Shown in pieces: positions 19,601 through 28,123 of a stretch of 64,000 nucleotides of DNA. The notes beneath the pieces are model-generated. The model ran no database searches. It worked only from the letters and a program-made list of their open reading frames with translations, and was not told the origin of the DNA. Within the stretch, counting starts at the first letter, position 1, and every line of letters starts with the position of its first letter. Location: assembly GCA_021413845.1 (NCBI GenBank), contig JAIOPP010000036.1:1-64000 (forward strand), read 5' to 3'. Both the position numbers and the translations under genes were made by a program. Source of the DNA: Planctomycetia bacterium (lineage in GTDB: Bacteria; Planctomycetota; Planctomycetia; Pirellulales; PNKZ01).

Positions 19601-21613
19601 CGCGAGCCGATTCGCAGGCCTATGGGCACGGCCGGACCGACGACCGGTTGGTACACGGTAGCGGACGTAACCAAGGAAAATGATCGCTATATCGGTGCTC
19701 CACGCCGGCCGTTTAATTGGTTGACCTGGAACAATCGACCGTTTGCGGGATCGATGGAGCTCATGCTCGTGCCCGCGACGAGCCAAGCGCGGCTGATGCA
19801 TGAGTATTCGATGCGTAAAACGATCACGCCGACCGTTCCGTATAGCGGCTCAACTACGGTGACTTCCGATGCCTATCCGGGTAGGCTTGCGCCGTTCGAT
19901 GGTCGTCGTGCGGCGAACCACTATATGCCGAGCATACCGGTGCAGGGAAATACCAACTGGTACGTCGGAACCGGTGCCGAGGCGGCAACCCGAACAGGAA
20001 GAAATGCCGTTGGTTATTCCGTCACGGCGCCGTTTGCGCATCTGCTGAATTTTTTCGAGTCGTCGAAGTCCGTCGTGAGTGATTCGGCCTTGCCTAATTC
20101 GCAACTAGCGGCGAATTACTACCGGTTATTCGAGTTCGTGACCGTTCCTTCGCGATTTTCCGGCACCAAGACGATGCACCTTGCGGGCTCGTCGGGTACG
20201 GGCCGCAACAATGCGATGACTCCGCGGAGCGGTAGCGTGTCGGCTCCGAATGGAGGCGACTACGAGCACTACGGCTGGCCGTTCACGGCACCTTTCAATT
20301 ACATTCCGCTCTACCGCGAGCCCGGGCGGATCAATATCAACACGATCATTCCTCTCACGGAGCGTGGAGTCTCGCCGGGAGGTACGCATCCGACTGAACG
20401 GACCAGCGACAACGGTGCGGCCATTTGGCGCTCGGTGACGAACGACTTCCATCCGAGCGTTCGTTGGCTAGTTGCGGTCGATGGAGCCGGCCAAAGCGGC
20501 GCCGCCGCCCTTCACTTCGACGCGTCGAATATTTATCGAGCCCGCGATATGGTTGGTGCGACGAAGTTTCAGCAACATAAATACTTTTTCAACCCCAGCG
20601 AAGATTACTCGGATAATTTTTACTCCGCGTTCGCGAGTATGTTCAGCGACAACCCCATTTACGACCCACGTGGGACGGACGGGGCGTTCGGCGCTGACGA
20701 TCCCAAAAGCACCAATAATCCCGTAACCGATAATAGAGACGATGCATTTAACGAACCGTTTGCGGATTTCGCCACGAGCTCAGGTAAATCGCGCCATGAT
20801 AAAAGCCGTATTTCTTTGTTCACGAACCCCTTCCGATCGTTTATGTCGGACTATTCCGATGTGATCCCAAGCGGGAATAAGCATCTCTCCTCGTCGGGAG
20901 ATTCGCTCTTGGCAGTCGATGCCACGCTCTTGCGGCGTCGCGATACGACGTGGTCGCCGTGGAACACGAACTGGATGCCGACTTCCGCCGATAGTAATAA
21001 TCCGACGGATGGCTTTGAAACAGCTTCTACGACGGGGCCTTCGAATAAGCTCTTTACTCCTGCGCAAATCGACCCGCGTTTCGACCCCATGTTTACCCTG
21101 AACTATCCGCGGCCGTTCCGGCAGCCGGGCCTTACCGGTCCGGCATGGTGGCAGCATTCGGGATATTCATCTCCGTTGATCGATGCGCGCTTGGGAGTCG
21201 ATACGACTTACGGCGGCACGGCCATCCCAACGATGCGGGTCAGAGATACCGACTATCGCAATACCGATCGAAGCCCGTTCTTTCGATACCAAATGTATAC
21301 GAAGCTTAGTAACACGGTTACGACTCGATCGAACGTATACGCGATCTGGGTTACCGTAGGCTATTTCGAGTGCGAACGGGTAAATCCGAACGGACCAACG
21401 CCTCCGGTGCAAACTAAATTCAGTAATGAATATAATCCGAAGCACCGCTATCCGGACGGTTTCCGCATCTTGAGAGAGATGGGAAGCGATAGCGGCGAAG
21501 TTCAGCGACATCGCTCATTCGCGATTTTGGATCGCACGATCCCGGTTGGATTTCTGCGTGGCGAGAATTTGAATGTCGAGCGAGCATTCATCGTCAAGCA
21601 TGTTCTCGACTAG
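13673..21613 (+). CDS. Giant GspK/PilX-like minor pseudopilin
   Basis: About 2646 residues if begun at the ATG at 13673, which has GGAG ten bases upstream; an in-frame ATG at 13550 would add 41 residues but lacks a binding site. The N terminus is a basic leader and helix KG^VILLVMLGLLSIFTLVAV with no Glu at +5, as is usual for GspK. The exported part carries GspK-like GRIN-N motifs (DGRINVNA near residue 560, GRININT near 2216), a related MDLNAPF near 1127, and repeated NLN..YYG segments near 651 and 943. Acidic loops DNDGDGIPDS (about 521) and a DEPN motif (about 1145) suggest calcium sites. Normal GspK has about 320 residues. It is reminiscent of Verru_Chthon cassette protein A. Confidence 0.82.
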   Translation: MNRHRNLNAYRRPIVRNLRSPSKGVILLVMLGLLSIFTLVAVTFVVSSGHARRGAAAASRVEQVGDPYDVLLNQAMLQIARGSNHPQSAIGHHGLLEDMYGNSDAVSGCVYFDPDNGSVGTSIYSGAPKSSQRSQYNVSVSGENYSPPMLIEIGAVSFGWDREPGIALVDDNGNSVVDDVAEKFGGSDGSDDCFLGMTRAHPATMGIPFGSWSLSSMPIIDNVDNFYAGRVITFVTGECAGQSSYIVRSKIATDADTPTDFRTVLFVSPVGTGHQPQNGDRFVINGRPFNGAGIGYNPYQVGSDGKLTRKTNKALLRALDMPYSPNYISTAGYGFDELADDVDPEPIAMLPNPTDSGIRDYLNRYASIVDADEDYDAPDEQNMLLSYTVATTTGYKTLFPSLHRPDLIRYHTNEHHITDHHGPRWLDVAPYIRRRYILRPDPSDHFDYVQDPSGDGWTPGEPYTDVNKNRQWDAFTVDSAGNVGPEEPYEDLPTKNQAYDVGDRSFFNTGFDAMDGPWDIDNDGDGIPDSIWVDLGSPVSTTPEGRFVKPLYAIMVRDLDGRINVNAHGSPKHYTHIHNDVYKAEGAYTPKNRPGLSSGTGKIVSEERVRMGMHTYALNQDKIADTIPSVVIVKTHSTGEIDTDFHKMSPQDVTFNLNKLFALSYYGDKPGSNSGLAAKAAYLFDPSSIGATSASTTFDYSKIIRGFEPAVGQGYSVADINMAQILPELPALGGLLLPTGGLSGSGPFYRINSYRQLLEGQGDHSGDSAPKLGRYGEGHLLRPDGAIPANDPSGYYPGLGLVPRAGTTDVFIPRRDYYSAWNADTTAPYYVSTGALVLDKTGSAGATLASSFYPTSKPPYRGDDDYPPLPFTSERLQNSVSNVNFVLGSSGRNSFRQSGETDFFGDYGTPGDFDSDGFVALDIMGNPVYEKMGTLYEDVDAPTEINLNRRYFAQTYYGATANVTTTAGRPITADIDAQYTPAELERLLRFRDSAAASLPTRLATYVSNTAEYSARSLTSESWDIPCPHIAPTPELSDGLRVLGLPLNNPSLGDLLRARFFLATGKTTLSDGAAFQIQSAKLATMAMRSYRLATADIGTAPYTSGQLTPEARKRWQTRLLQPDLGMGLRMDLNAPFGNGNDDDKNTVVDEPNEIPGTTGYNEPLMGSSGSTYLNFDGNRDGNSLPVQFGEEARQQYAKELYCLMMLLVDQNYVEPLPTSVNSLGSGPGAESDTVGRLPTLKEPNKVFPGLPDNKKTQRWLFARKIAQWAVNVVDFRDRDAIMTPFEFDVDPFFDNDSPSDTGTLNLMQPVSNGTWDVDGYLIKKTSTGAVDLAGDPDINQPWRGLVWGCEYPDLILTETIAFHDRRTQNLRGDTTAGSSLSGLIFSPKNELSDTSPATVPPITPTPDPHWDQRRVPQGTAMFELFATGNRHNAALPRELYTPVGNDLKLDLGRLAGPPTTGPTGSGTWYPVWRLAITKSHTRGATDPLDPNLSVAERIQQWPATCSLELNDPGLSLLSSTTFNNVYSLPMAIERVVHFSTKDPTKVNIGAVAGLNLISTTIEVFANQSTNALSALLSPGDYAVIGPYRASVGGPKNITTIGRTEKRMVQLVGGAPKDVDYTQPHAIIDLGDFAAGRPFLATSVNGVDEYPITGLSSGLGNLVKAPSGTGAVDNSALTAAALLDAQQIRPPLGIAVGAKIVNPAAPPLVLVATTRTVGLNVSEPITSNGPNFYYPPPNVLRSDDWLTSLTTTDQYSPVLDIPLDMDWDGKTPIAATNINPNLPVDVSDQTILNYKTVFLQRLANPLLDWHQYENPYLTVDWMPIDLTIFNGEPYFFKTGSTTSEVAGNLKYYGEPGISEFRNLDATGNVSNAIRFGSRQRGAPRFPVRGLYSLFDLWSQPNWLDQSPEFDTRPPSTGKVSNSPTTIAGTTTLYSDYYAVGPVKWQDPLDHTLGYLNLGYHVLRDLPKEPTQSLQLVPVREPIRRPMGTAGPTTGWYTVADVTKENDRYIGAPRRPFNWLTWNNRPFAGSMELMLVPATSQARLMHEYSMRKTITPTVPYSGSTTVTSDAYPGRLAPFDGRRAANHYMPSIPVQGNTNWYVGTGAEAATRTGRNAVGYSVTAPFAHLLNFFESSKSVVSDSALPNSQLAANYYRLFEFVTVPSRFSGTKTMHLAGSSGTGRNNAMTPRSGSVSAPNGGDYEHYGWPFTAPFNYIPLYREPGRININTIIPLTERGVSPGGTHPTERTSDNGAAIWRSVTNDFHPSVRWLVAVDGAGQSGAAALHFDASNIYRARDMVGATKFQQHKYFFNPSEDYSDNFYSAFASMFSDNPIYDPRGTDGAFGADDPKSTNNPVTDNRDDAFNEPFADFATSSGKSRHDKSRISLFTNPFRSFMSDYSDVIPSGNKHLSSSGDSLLAVDATLLRRRDTTWSPWNTNWMPTSADSNNPTDGFETASTTGPSNKLFTPAQIDPRFDPMFTLNYPRPFRQPGLTGPAWWQHSGYSSPLIDARLGVDTTYGGTAIPTMRVRDTDYRNTDRSPFFRYQMYTKLSNTVTTRSNVYAIWVTVGYFECERVNPNGPTPPVQTKFSNEYNPKHRYPDGFRILREMGSDSGEVQRHRSFAILDRTIPVGFLRGENLNVERAFIVKHVLD

Positions 21614-21678
21614 CGCATTCACGGAAATGAATACGCGTTGAGACCGTTCTCTAAGCCCGATATGAGTAAGGTACTTCG

Positions 21679-23565
21679 ATGAATAAAATATCCCGAGATG
21701 TCAATCACGATCGACGATGTTCATCGTGGGTTCGTCGTGCGCGGAACGGATTTACCTTATTGGAAGTCGTGGTCGCTTTGACGATCACTTTGATTTTGAT
21801 GGGGTTAGTCGTCGAGATTTTTTCCAAAATCGGAAAAGGGGTGAATAATAGTCGCGCCAATATGGAATTGAACGATCAGCTTCGTAATGCCAAGCATCGT
21901 CTGATTCAAGACTTGCGCGGTGTAACTGCCCCCATGACTCCGCCCTTGAGTCCGTATATGAATCACGGCTATTTCGAATATGTCGAAGGCCCTCGTTGTG
22001 CATCGACTCAAACCTATGCCGGTTCGTCGGGTGGGGACATCGGCGAAGAGCTTGGCACTGTCGGCACGAATGCGCACTACGTCAATTCCGTCATCGGCGA
22101 CTCCGACGATATTCTGATGTTTACGACACGAAGCGTCGACGACGAGCTATTTATCGGTCGTGGAGGAGCGAAAAACGGTCTCGGAATCGCCGCCACTTCT
22201 CGCTATGCCGAAGTGGCTTGGTTTTTACGGCGAGTAGGGTCGGAATTCGTGGTTTCGAAAACCAACGATGTTCATCCGGAGTTCTTCAATCTTCATCGTC
22301 GAGCTTGGCTGATCGTTCCCGGAGGGACCCCCTACGGAGGAACGACCTACGACCAAGTCGATCTTTCGATGCGGCCATCCGGTGGAAATTTCGATTCGAC
22401 CGATATGCCTCCGAACAGCAATATGATTACGAATAACTATAAAGACGCTCGCAAGATCGCTCCCTCCGCTCTCAATAATTCGCTCGGCGATCTGACACGT
22501 CGAGAATGCCGCTCGTTGCATCAACCATATATTTGGCCTTATGAGATGATGTATGTTCCCAATCTGGATGCGAGCAAAAACTTCTTGATTAATACCAGCT
22601 ATCAGGCTTGGGGGCGATATGCCCATCTTTCGTTGCCGACCATGGCAGAGCAATCCAACGGCACTTTTCCCGGTCCGGCTATGGAAAAGTCTTCTCCGAC
22701 GAGCACGGGCGTGGTCTATGTTCCCAAGAACTTCGTTACGGCCAACGCGGCTCCGGTCGGTATCGCATTTCCCGGCGCGATGACGACGACGAACGTACAT
22801 TCCCAACTTAGCGCCGGCACTCGCATCGGCGAAGACATCATTCTTACCAACGTCGTCAGCTTCGATGTGAAAGCATGGGATCCCGGTGCCCCTGTGTTCT
22901 CAGGTCTGCCGCCAACGAATAGTGACACATCGAACGTAATCACATCTCTCTTGGTTCCAGGTGATGGAGGTTATCCCGGTGCGGTGGATAAATTCAACGG
23001 TAATGCAAGTAACACCATTTATCAGCCGGTCGCCTTCGGAGCTTATGCCGATTTGAACTACATGGGAACGGACGCTTCTTATAGTTCGCCCGATTTTCTA
23101 GCGGTGGATCGTTACAATAAGTATTGCGTGAATTCGGGCAACGCATTGCGCACGATGGAAACGGGATCATCTTTTTCAGGAAGATTGCCTCGCCCTCATT
23201 ACGCTCATCCCGGAGAAGGGGCATTGGCCGGGTTGCCGAAGGTTATCGCTCTTGCTGCCGCAGCAGATTCTTCATTGCCGCGACCGTGCGTCTACGACAC
23301 ATGGTCGACGCACTATGATTTCGATGGACTTGACAACGACGGCGACGGAAGCATCGACGAACTGACGAATGGAGCGGATGACAATCTCAATGGCTTAATC
23401 GACGAGCCGAATGTCTACAGCAACGGCACTCTCAGCGGCGAACAAGATGCCCCGCCTCCATATCGCTCTTCGTTGCGCGGTATAAAGATTACGATTCGCG
23501 TGATGGAGCAAGAAAGCAAACAAGTGCGCGAAGTAACCATCGTTCAAGAGTTCATTCCGCTTTAA
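21679..23565 (+). CDS. Oversized GspJ-like pseudopilin
   Basis: A 628-residue pseudopilin, last gene of the cluster. The leader is cut before FTLLEVVVALTITLILMG (about residue 25 on), Glu at +5; LLEVVVAL is typical of GspJ/PilW. Classical GspJ has about 200 residues. Near the C terminus it has two acidic loops, DNDGDGSIDE (about 553) and ADDNLNGLIDEPN (about 565), before a final beta segment (RGIKITIRVMEQESK) like the end of GspJ. The DEPN motif is shared with the giant GspK-like neighbour, 65 bases upstream. Placement after K suggests a tip complex of I, J and K type subunits. Confidence 0.88.
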   Translation: MNKISRDVNHDRRCSSWVRRARNGFTLLEVVVALTITLILMGLVVEIFSKIGKGVNNSRANMELNDQLRNAKHRLIQDLRGVTAPMTPPLSPYMNHGYFEYVEGPRCASTQTYAGSSGGDIGEELGTVGTNAHYVNSVIGDSDDILMFTTRSVDDELFIGRGGAKNGLGIAATSRYAEVAWFLRRVGSEFVVSKTNDVHPEFFNLHRRAWLIVPGGTPYGGTTYDQVDLSMRPSGGNFDSTDMPPNSNMITNNYKDARKIAPSALNNSLGDLTRRECRSLHQPYIWPYEMMYVPNLDASKNFLINTSYQAWGRYAHLSLPTMAEQSNGTFPGPAMEKSSPTSTGVVYVPKNFVTANAAPVGIAFPGAMTTTNVHSQLSAGTRIGEDIILTNVVSFDVKAWDPGAPVFSGLPPTNSDTSNVITSLLVPGDGGYPGAVDKFNGNASNTIYQPVAFGAYADLNYMGTDASYSSPDFLAVDRYNKYCVNSGNALRTMETGSSFSGRLPRPHYAHPGEGALAGLPKVIALAAAADSSLPRPCVYDTWSTHYDFDGLDNDGDGSIDELTNGADDNLNGLIDEPNVYSNGTLSGEQDAPPPYRSSLRGIKITIRVMEQESKQVREVTIVQEFIPL

Positions 23566-23599
23566 TGAGACGGATCGATTCAAGTCGGCAGATGGACTT

Positions 23600-25975
23600 T
23601 TACGACTTGCCGTTCATCGCATGTCCGCGTTGCTCCAACGCCGATTTTAAGTCTCCCAACGCCGCCTCCAAATCGGCTTGCTCCGTCGCGCTAAGCGCTT
23701 GGCTACCGAAACGAACCCGATAGTAAGCATCGACGATCATCCGAGGAACTGCCGTAACGCTCTTCGATCCTGCATTGCTCGCGAGCTTGTCTCCGGCTGC
23801 CGCGGCGAATTCTCGCTGCGTCTGATTCCCGGGACGTCCGAAAGGGATACTTTGTAGCGCTTTTTCGAGCCGCACGTAAAAATCGACCTCGGGGCTCGAC
23901 ACAGCCCCCTTTCTATAAGTTCGTCCGGGTGGCGAAGTCGATTTTCGTCGGATGCGAATTTTGCGACCGTAGATGATCGCGAAGAGAACGAACAACGTGA
24001 TAAGACCCACGATTGCGCAATAGAGTCGGGCGTCGTCGAATGTCCTGTTCGAAGGATCGAGAAAATCTTTCGTCTCGACAAATCGTTTTTCCCAGGCGGC
24101 GCTGGAAGTGAGCGTCGACCACGATTCCGAAGCGGTCTCGATCAGCGGTTGATAAATCGATTCCTGTTGCAGCATGGAATCCATGCCCACGACGTAATTG
24201 TTCCATAAGTAGCCGATGTAATCGCTCATTTGGATCAATTCGAACCAGCGAGAATCCGTGGTTCCGCTTTGCTCGACGGAAGCGCTCGGCGTGCCGTCGA
24301 GTTGTAGCCAAGCACCGAATTTTTCTCCGTCTTGAATCAATGCGGCGCTGGTTAATCGTCCGGGCGGAACGTTGTCCGGCGGCAGATATGCTTCTACCCA
24401 GGAATGAGCATGCAGTTGTTGAAATTGATAAAAGCTTCCGACGACGTTGAATTCTCCTCCTCGATATCCCAGCACGACCCGAGCGGGAATATTTACGGAT
24501 CGCAACATCAGCGCGAGTGCTCCCGCAAAGTATTCGCAATGCCCTCGCGGACGATTCGTGATGAAGTCTTCCAACGGATCGATCTTTTTAGGGCGCTCTT
24601 CGGCAGATAGTGAATAAGAAAACCGGCCGGAGTCTCGCAGATAGGACTCTAAGCGTTTCGCTCGTTCGTAAACCTTTTCCGGAGGAACATCGGCGACGAT
24701 CGCGGCCGCCGTTTCTTTGAGCCCCCGTAGCGGATCTTCGTTTCCCGCTATGGGCAACTGCAGCAGGTCGGCATAGGCGCGCGTAAAGAATCGGGAGCTG
24801 ATATCGTGGGCCAATGGGACGATCGCGACTTGCTTGTGCAGCGAGAAGCCCGGCGTAATGAGTTCATATTGAAATCGCTTCGTTCGCAGGCTGTCTTGCC
24901 GGGATATTTGTCCTGTGACGGAGTTATGCAGCATCGATTTCAGGGCATCGTCGCGCGTCGTCGCATAGGCCGGTGCGCTGGAAAATAGTGTGTTCGACGA
25001 TAGCGGTTCGATCGTTACGATCTGTCGAACAAGTTCTCGGTCATAAGCCGGAGTTGCCGCATAGGTCGGAAGTCCCGGTTGCGTGAACGAGCGAATGGTG
25101 CTCCGCTCCCACCGGCCTTGGGAATAGCGCGAGACCGTGGTCCCGCGCATATAGAGATCGCCGTCGATCTGATAGGGTTGGTTCGTTCTCACATCGACGA
25201 AGCGTACTTGCATCACCATTTCCGGATCTTCGATAATCTCGCCGCTCCGAGCCAAATTGATTTCCGGTGAGAAGCCGACGGTTCGCTCGCCGACGATTCC
25301 GCCCGGAGACCAATTCGATTGTCCGACGCGCGGCACGGCGACGAAGAAGATCGCCGATAAGACGATCGTTCCTAGAACGATGCCGGTCATGCGGCCTGAG
25401 AAGTCGCCGCTTAATGTTCGGTTGGTTTGTTTGGACCCGAGATTCCCCGAGAATCCGTAGCCTCGTTTCCCGAGGAGCGTCTTCGCTTTTTCCGATTCCG
25501 CATCGAAGCGAATTTGTTCGCGATAAAAGTAGAAATAGCCGAGAAAAAACACACCACAAAACAAATACATCGTCAGCATCACGGCAAAGGTCACGCCCAT
25601 GTGCAAGGCCGCGGCCACGCACGTCTGCAGGAAGCTGACGAGCAGCAGCAGCCAATAGTTGCGAACCGTCTTGACGCGAAATTGCAACACGAACTGGAGA
25701 TATCCCAGGAGGTCGGCCATCACCAAGACTCGCCCCTCGGCGACTGTCGTGCGAAGTTGCCCGATGGCGATCGCCAGCATAAGCATCGCGGCGATATTGG
25801 AACCGACGGTATTGAGGCGGAACCACTTCTTAAGATCGCACAGCACCAGCGCGCCGACCGAAACGATCACGGCCGCGAAGGTGAGGGTGTAGTTCTCCTC
25901 ACCGATGCCGAGCATCGCCGTCCCCATGCAGGCGATCGCAGCGGCGACGATTTGTAATGAGCGTTCGACGTTCAT
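23600..25975 (-). CDS. Transglutaminase-like membrane protein (TgpA type)
   Basis: A 791-residue membrane protein. The ATG at 25975 overlaps the stop of the DUF58 gene (ATGA), so I prefer it over a more upstream codon. The N-terminal part has five or six membrane helices (DUF3488 type), a further helix near 210-230, then a periplasmic transglutaminase core with catalytic Cys in RGHCEYFAGALALML, His in LHAHSWVEAYLP and Asp in WLQLDGTP. A last helix (about 674-695) precedes a cytoplasmic DUF4129-like tail. Family role is uncertain; protease or peptide cross-linking activity is proposed. With DUF58 and MoxR it forms a three-gene unit common in many bacteria. Confidence 0.9.
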   Translation of the reverse strand: MNVERSLQIVAAAIACMGTAMLGIGEENYTLTFAAVIVSVGALVLCDLKKWFRLNTVGSNIAAMLMLAIAIGQLRTTVAEGRVLVMADLLGYLQFVLQFRVKTVRNYWLLLLVSFLQTCVAAALHMGVTFAVMLTMYLFCGVFFLGYFYFYREQIRFDAESEKAKTLLGKRGYGFSGNLGSKQTNRTLSGDFSGRMTGIVLGTIVLSAIFFVAVPRVGQSNWSPGGIVGERTVGFSPEINLARSGEIIEDPEMVMQVRFVDVRTNQPYQIDGDLYMRGTTVSRYSQGRWERSTIRSFTQPGLPTYAATPAYDRELVRQIVTIEPLSSNTLFSSAPAYATTRDDALKSMLHNSVTGQISRQDSLRTKRFQYELITPGFSLHKQVAIVPLAHDISSRFFTRAYADLLQLPIAGNEDPLRGLKETAAAIVADVPPEKVYERAKRLESYLRDSGRFSYSLSAEERPKKIDPLEDFITNRPRGHCEYFAGALALMLRSVNIPARVVLGYRGGEFNVVGSFYQFQQLHAHSWVEAYLPPDNVPPGRLTSAALIQDGEKFGAWLQLDGTPSASVEQSGTTDSRWFELIQMSDYIGYLWNNYVVGMDSMLQQESIYQPLIETASESWSTLTSSAAWEKRFVETKDFLDPSNRTFDDARLYCAIVGLITLFVLFAIIYGRKIRIRRKSTSPPGRTYRKGAVSSPEVDFYVRLEKALQSIPFGRPGNQTQREFAAAAGDKLASNAGSKSVTAVPRMIVDAYYRVRFGSQALSATEQADLEAALGDLKSALEQRGHAMNGKS

Positions 25976-27156
25976 GGGGCACCGGGATCGAATAATTCTC
26001 GCCACCGTGGTTCGACGGGAGACACCGAAGTGATTTTGTTTAGCGATGCTTGCGTTTCCGTTTGCTTTCCAAGCAGTGCGAATCGCTCATGGTCCATCAG
26101 GTCGTTTCGTCGGGTCGCCGCGATCACGACCCCGGCTCCGCGGTCCCCTTGTTCGGTTACGCCGATCAAGATTTTCGGTAGGCGATCTTCTCGAGTCGGT
26201 TCGGCCGCCGCCAGTAATTTAAGCCCCTCATGCAAAGCTTGTTGAGTCGACGTTGCTTGCAAGGTTCGTGGCGTCTTGCCGACGATTTCCAGCCGCAACT
26301 TCCGACTCGGCTCGCGACAGAGTTCATGTAAGACCGTCGCCGCGAATCGGATCACTTCTTCGACGCGATGTCGGTCCTCGGCGTTTGGGTTCTTGGGCTC
26401 CCATAGATCGACGATGAGCACCAATTCGCTCTGGCGTCGACGTTCGAATTGTCGAACGGTCAGGCTTTGTCGTCGGGCCGAGGTGCGCCAATGGATCCGG
26501 CCGCGGGAATCGCCGGCTCGCCATTCGCGTAGGCCGTAAAAATCGCCGTCGGCCGAGCCTTGGCTTCGCTGTCGGCCGTTCGGAGCGTCTCCGTCGGTCG
26601 CCAGCAAGCGATGCCACACCGGAGATAGCTTGCCGATGCTCGGCAAAACGACGAGTCGCTGCGGCTTATCGACCCGAATCATTGTGCGCAGCAGGCCGAG
26701 CGGAAATCGCGACGAAAGCTTCACGGGCTGGAAGTCGTATACGCCGCGAATGTTGAGGATGCCTTGATAACTCGATTTTCTCGATTCACCGGCGGGAACA
26801 TACGGGAAATATAAATCGGTTGCGATCGGCTTTTCGGAACCGGCACTTCGGCGCTGTAATTCGTCGCGGATCCAAACCGCGAAGCTGCCGCCGCGTCGCT
26901 TCTTGTTCGTGAGTTCCAGTTCGATGGAAAACGGCCGGCCGGCGAACACCGTTGGCGGAAGGTGCCTCGCGATCTCCAGGTCTTTTACGGCCTTGCGAAC
27001 CAATCGCCACGACAGCAGCAGCGGTCCGGCCATCACGCCGTACAAGATCATCAGCAGGTTGATTTGCCTAGTCACGGCCGCAGTAAGAACCACGCCCATC
27101 ACGAGGAGGTAGATCACCCCTTCGAAGGAAATCGACATGTGCTGTAGACGCCGCAT
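25972..27156 (-). CDS. DUF58 domain protein
   Basis: A 394-residue protein with two N-terminal membrane helices (about 12-50) and a C-terminal DUF58/VWA-like domain whose hallmark DFYGLREWRAGDSRGRIHWR (about 205-224) is present. After it comes a metal-site-like segment ELVLIVDLWEP. The domain is thought to interact with MoxR ATPases, but the biochemical function is not established. GAGG lies 11 bases before the ATG. It starts 25 bases after moxR and overlaps the transglutaminase gene by four bases, so the three are one operon. Confidence 0.9.
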   Translation of the reverse strand: MRRLQHMSISFEGVIYLLVMGVVLTAAVTRQINLLMILYGVMAGPLLLSWRLVRKAVKDLEIARHLPPTVFAGRPFSIELELTNKKRRGGSFAVWIRDELQRRSAGSEKPIATDLYFPYVPAGESRKSSYQGILNIRGVYDFQPVKLSSRFPLGLLRTMIRVDKPQRLVVLPSIGKLSPVWHRLLATDGDAPNGRQRSQGSADGDFYGLREWRAGDSRGRIHWRTSARRQSLTVRQFERRRQSELVLIVDLWEPKNPNAEDRHRVEEVIRFAATVLHELCREPSRKLRLEIVGKTPRTLQATSTQQALHEGLKLLAAAEPTREDRLPKILIGVTEQGDRGAGVVIAATRRNDLMDHERFALLGKQTETQASLNKITSVSPVEPRWRELFDPGAP

Positions 27157-27181
27157 CGATCATCGACCTCGGAACCGGAAG

Positions 27182-28123
27182 TCAGCGCGGTACGGTCGTT
27201 TCGCCCACGATTCGGCGCATGATACTTTCAAGATAATCACGACTGTTGCCGTGTTGAAAGCCTTTCGCAATGACACGGTGTGAAAGGACGGGCACTGCCA
27301 ATCCTTTCACGTCGTCGGGCACGACGTAGTTGCGCCCTTCGATAAAGGCAGACGCTTGAGCGGCCCGATACAGAGCGAGCGCGCCGCGCGTACTCACGCC
27401 GACGTTTAAGTCTTCGCAACTGCGAGTCGCTCCGACTAGGTCCAACAAATACTCATGGATCGAGTCTTCCACCGCGACCGTCCGAACCGCTTCCTGCATG
27501 CCGACGACCTGCTGGGTATCGACCACCGACTTCAACTCTTCGACCGGCTCGCCGCTCCGGTGGCTCGTCAGCACGCGCAGCTCGTCGCTCCGCTCGGGAT
27601 AGCCGACGCTGGTACGCAAGAGAAACCGATCGAGCTGGCTTTCCGGCAGGGGGTACGTTCCTTCGAACTCGAAGGGGTTCTGCGTCGCGATGACGAGAAA
27701 CGGCTTCGGCAACGGGTAGGTGTGTCCATCGGCCGACACTTGGTTGTCGCTCATCGCTTCGAGCAGTGCGCTTTGTGTTCGCGGCGTCGTCCGATTGATT
27801 TCGTCGGCGAGGACGATGTTGGCGAAGATCGGGCCGTGGCTGTAAAAGAATTCGTTCGTCTTACCGTTGAAAATGCTACTGCCGATAATGTCGCTCGGCA
27901 GCAAGTCCGGCGTGAATTGGATCCGGCAGAACCGTGCATCGACGCTCTTCGCCAGTGCTTTCCCGATCAGCGTCTTCCCGACGCCGGGGACGTCTTCGAG
28001 CAAAATATGCTCTCCTGCAAGCAAAGCGATGACGCACAGGCGTATCACCTCCCGTTTGCCGAGAACCACTCGTCCGATGTTTGCTTCCAACGAAAGAACT
28101 AGCTGATGCAGCTCAGGCGACAT
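27182..28123 (-). CDS. MoxR-family AAA+ ATPase
   Basis: A 313-residue MoxR ATPase, the usual length. Walker A is EDVPGVGKTLIGKAL (about 43-57), Walker B VLADEINRTTPRTQSALLEA (about 106-125), sensor 1 lies in VIATQNPFEFEGTYPLPESQ, and the lid domain follows. It is expected to act as a chaperone that remodels the DUF58/transglutaminase partners encoded next to it. AGGGAAG precedes the ATG. First gene of the minus-strand operon; a 243-base divergent region separates it from the toroid protein gene. Confidence 0.93.
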   Translation of the reverse strand: MSPELHQLVLSLEANIGRVVLGKREVIRLCVIALLAGEHILLEDVPGVGKTLIGKALAKSVDARFCRIQFTPDLLPSDIIGSSIFNGKTNEFFYSHGPIFANIVLADEINRTTPRTQSALLEAMSDNQVSADGHTYPLPKPFLVIATQNPFEFEGTYPLPESQLDRFLLRTSVGYPERSDELRVLTSHRSGEPVEELKSVVDTQQVVGMQEAVRTVAVEDSIHEYLLDLVGATRSCEDLNVGVSTRGALALYRAAQASAFIEGRNYVVPDDVKGLAVPVLSHRVIAKGFQHGNSRDYLESIMRRIVGETTVPR

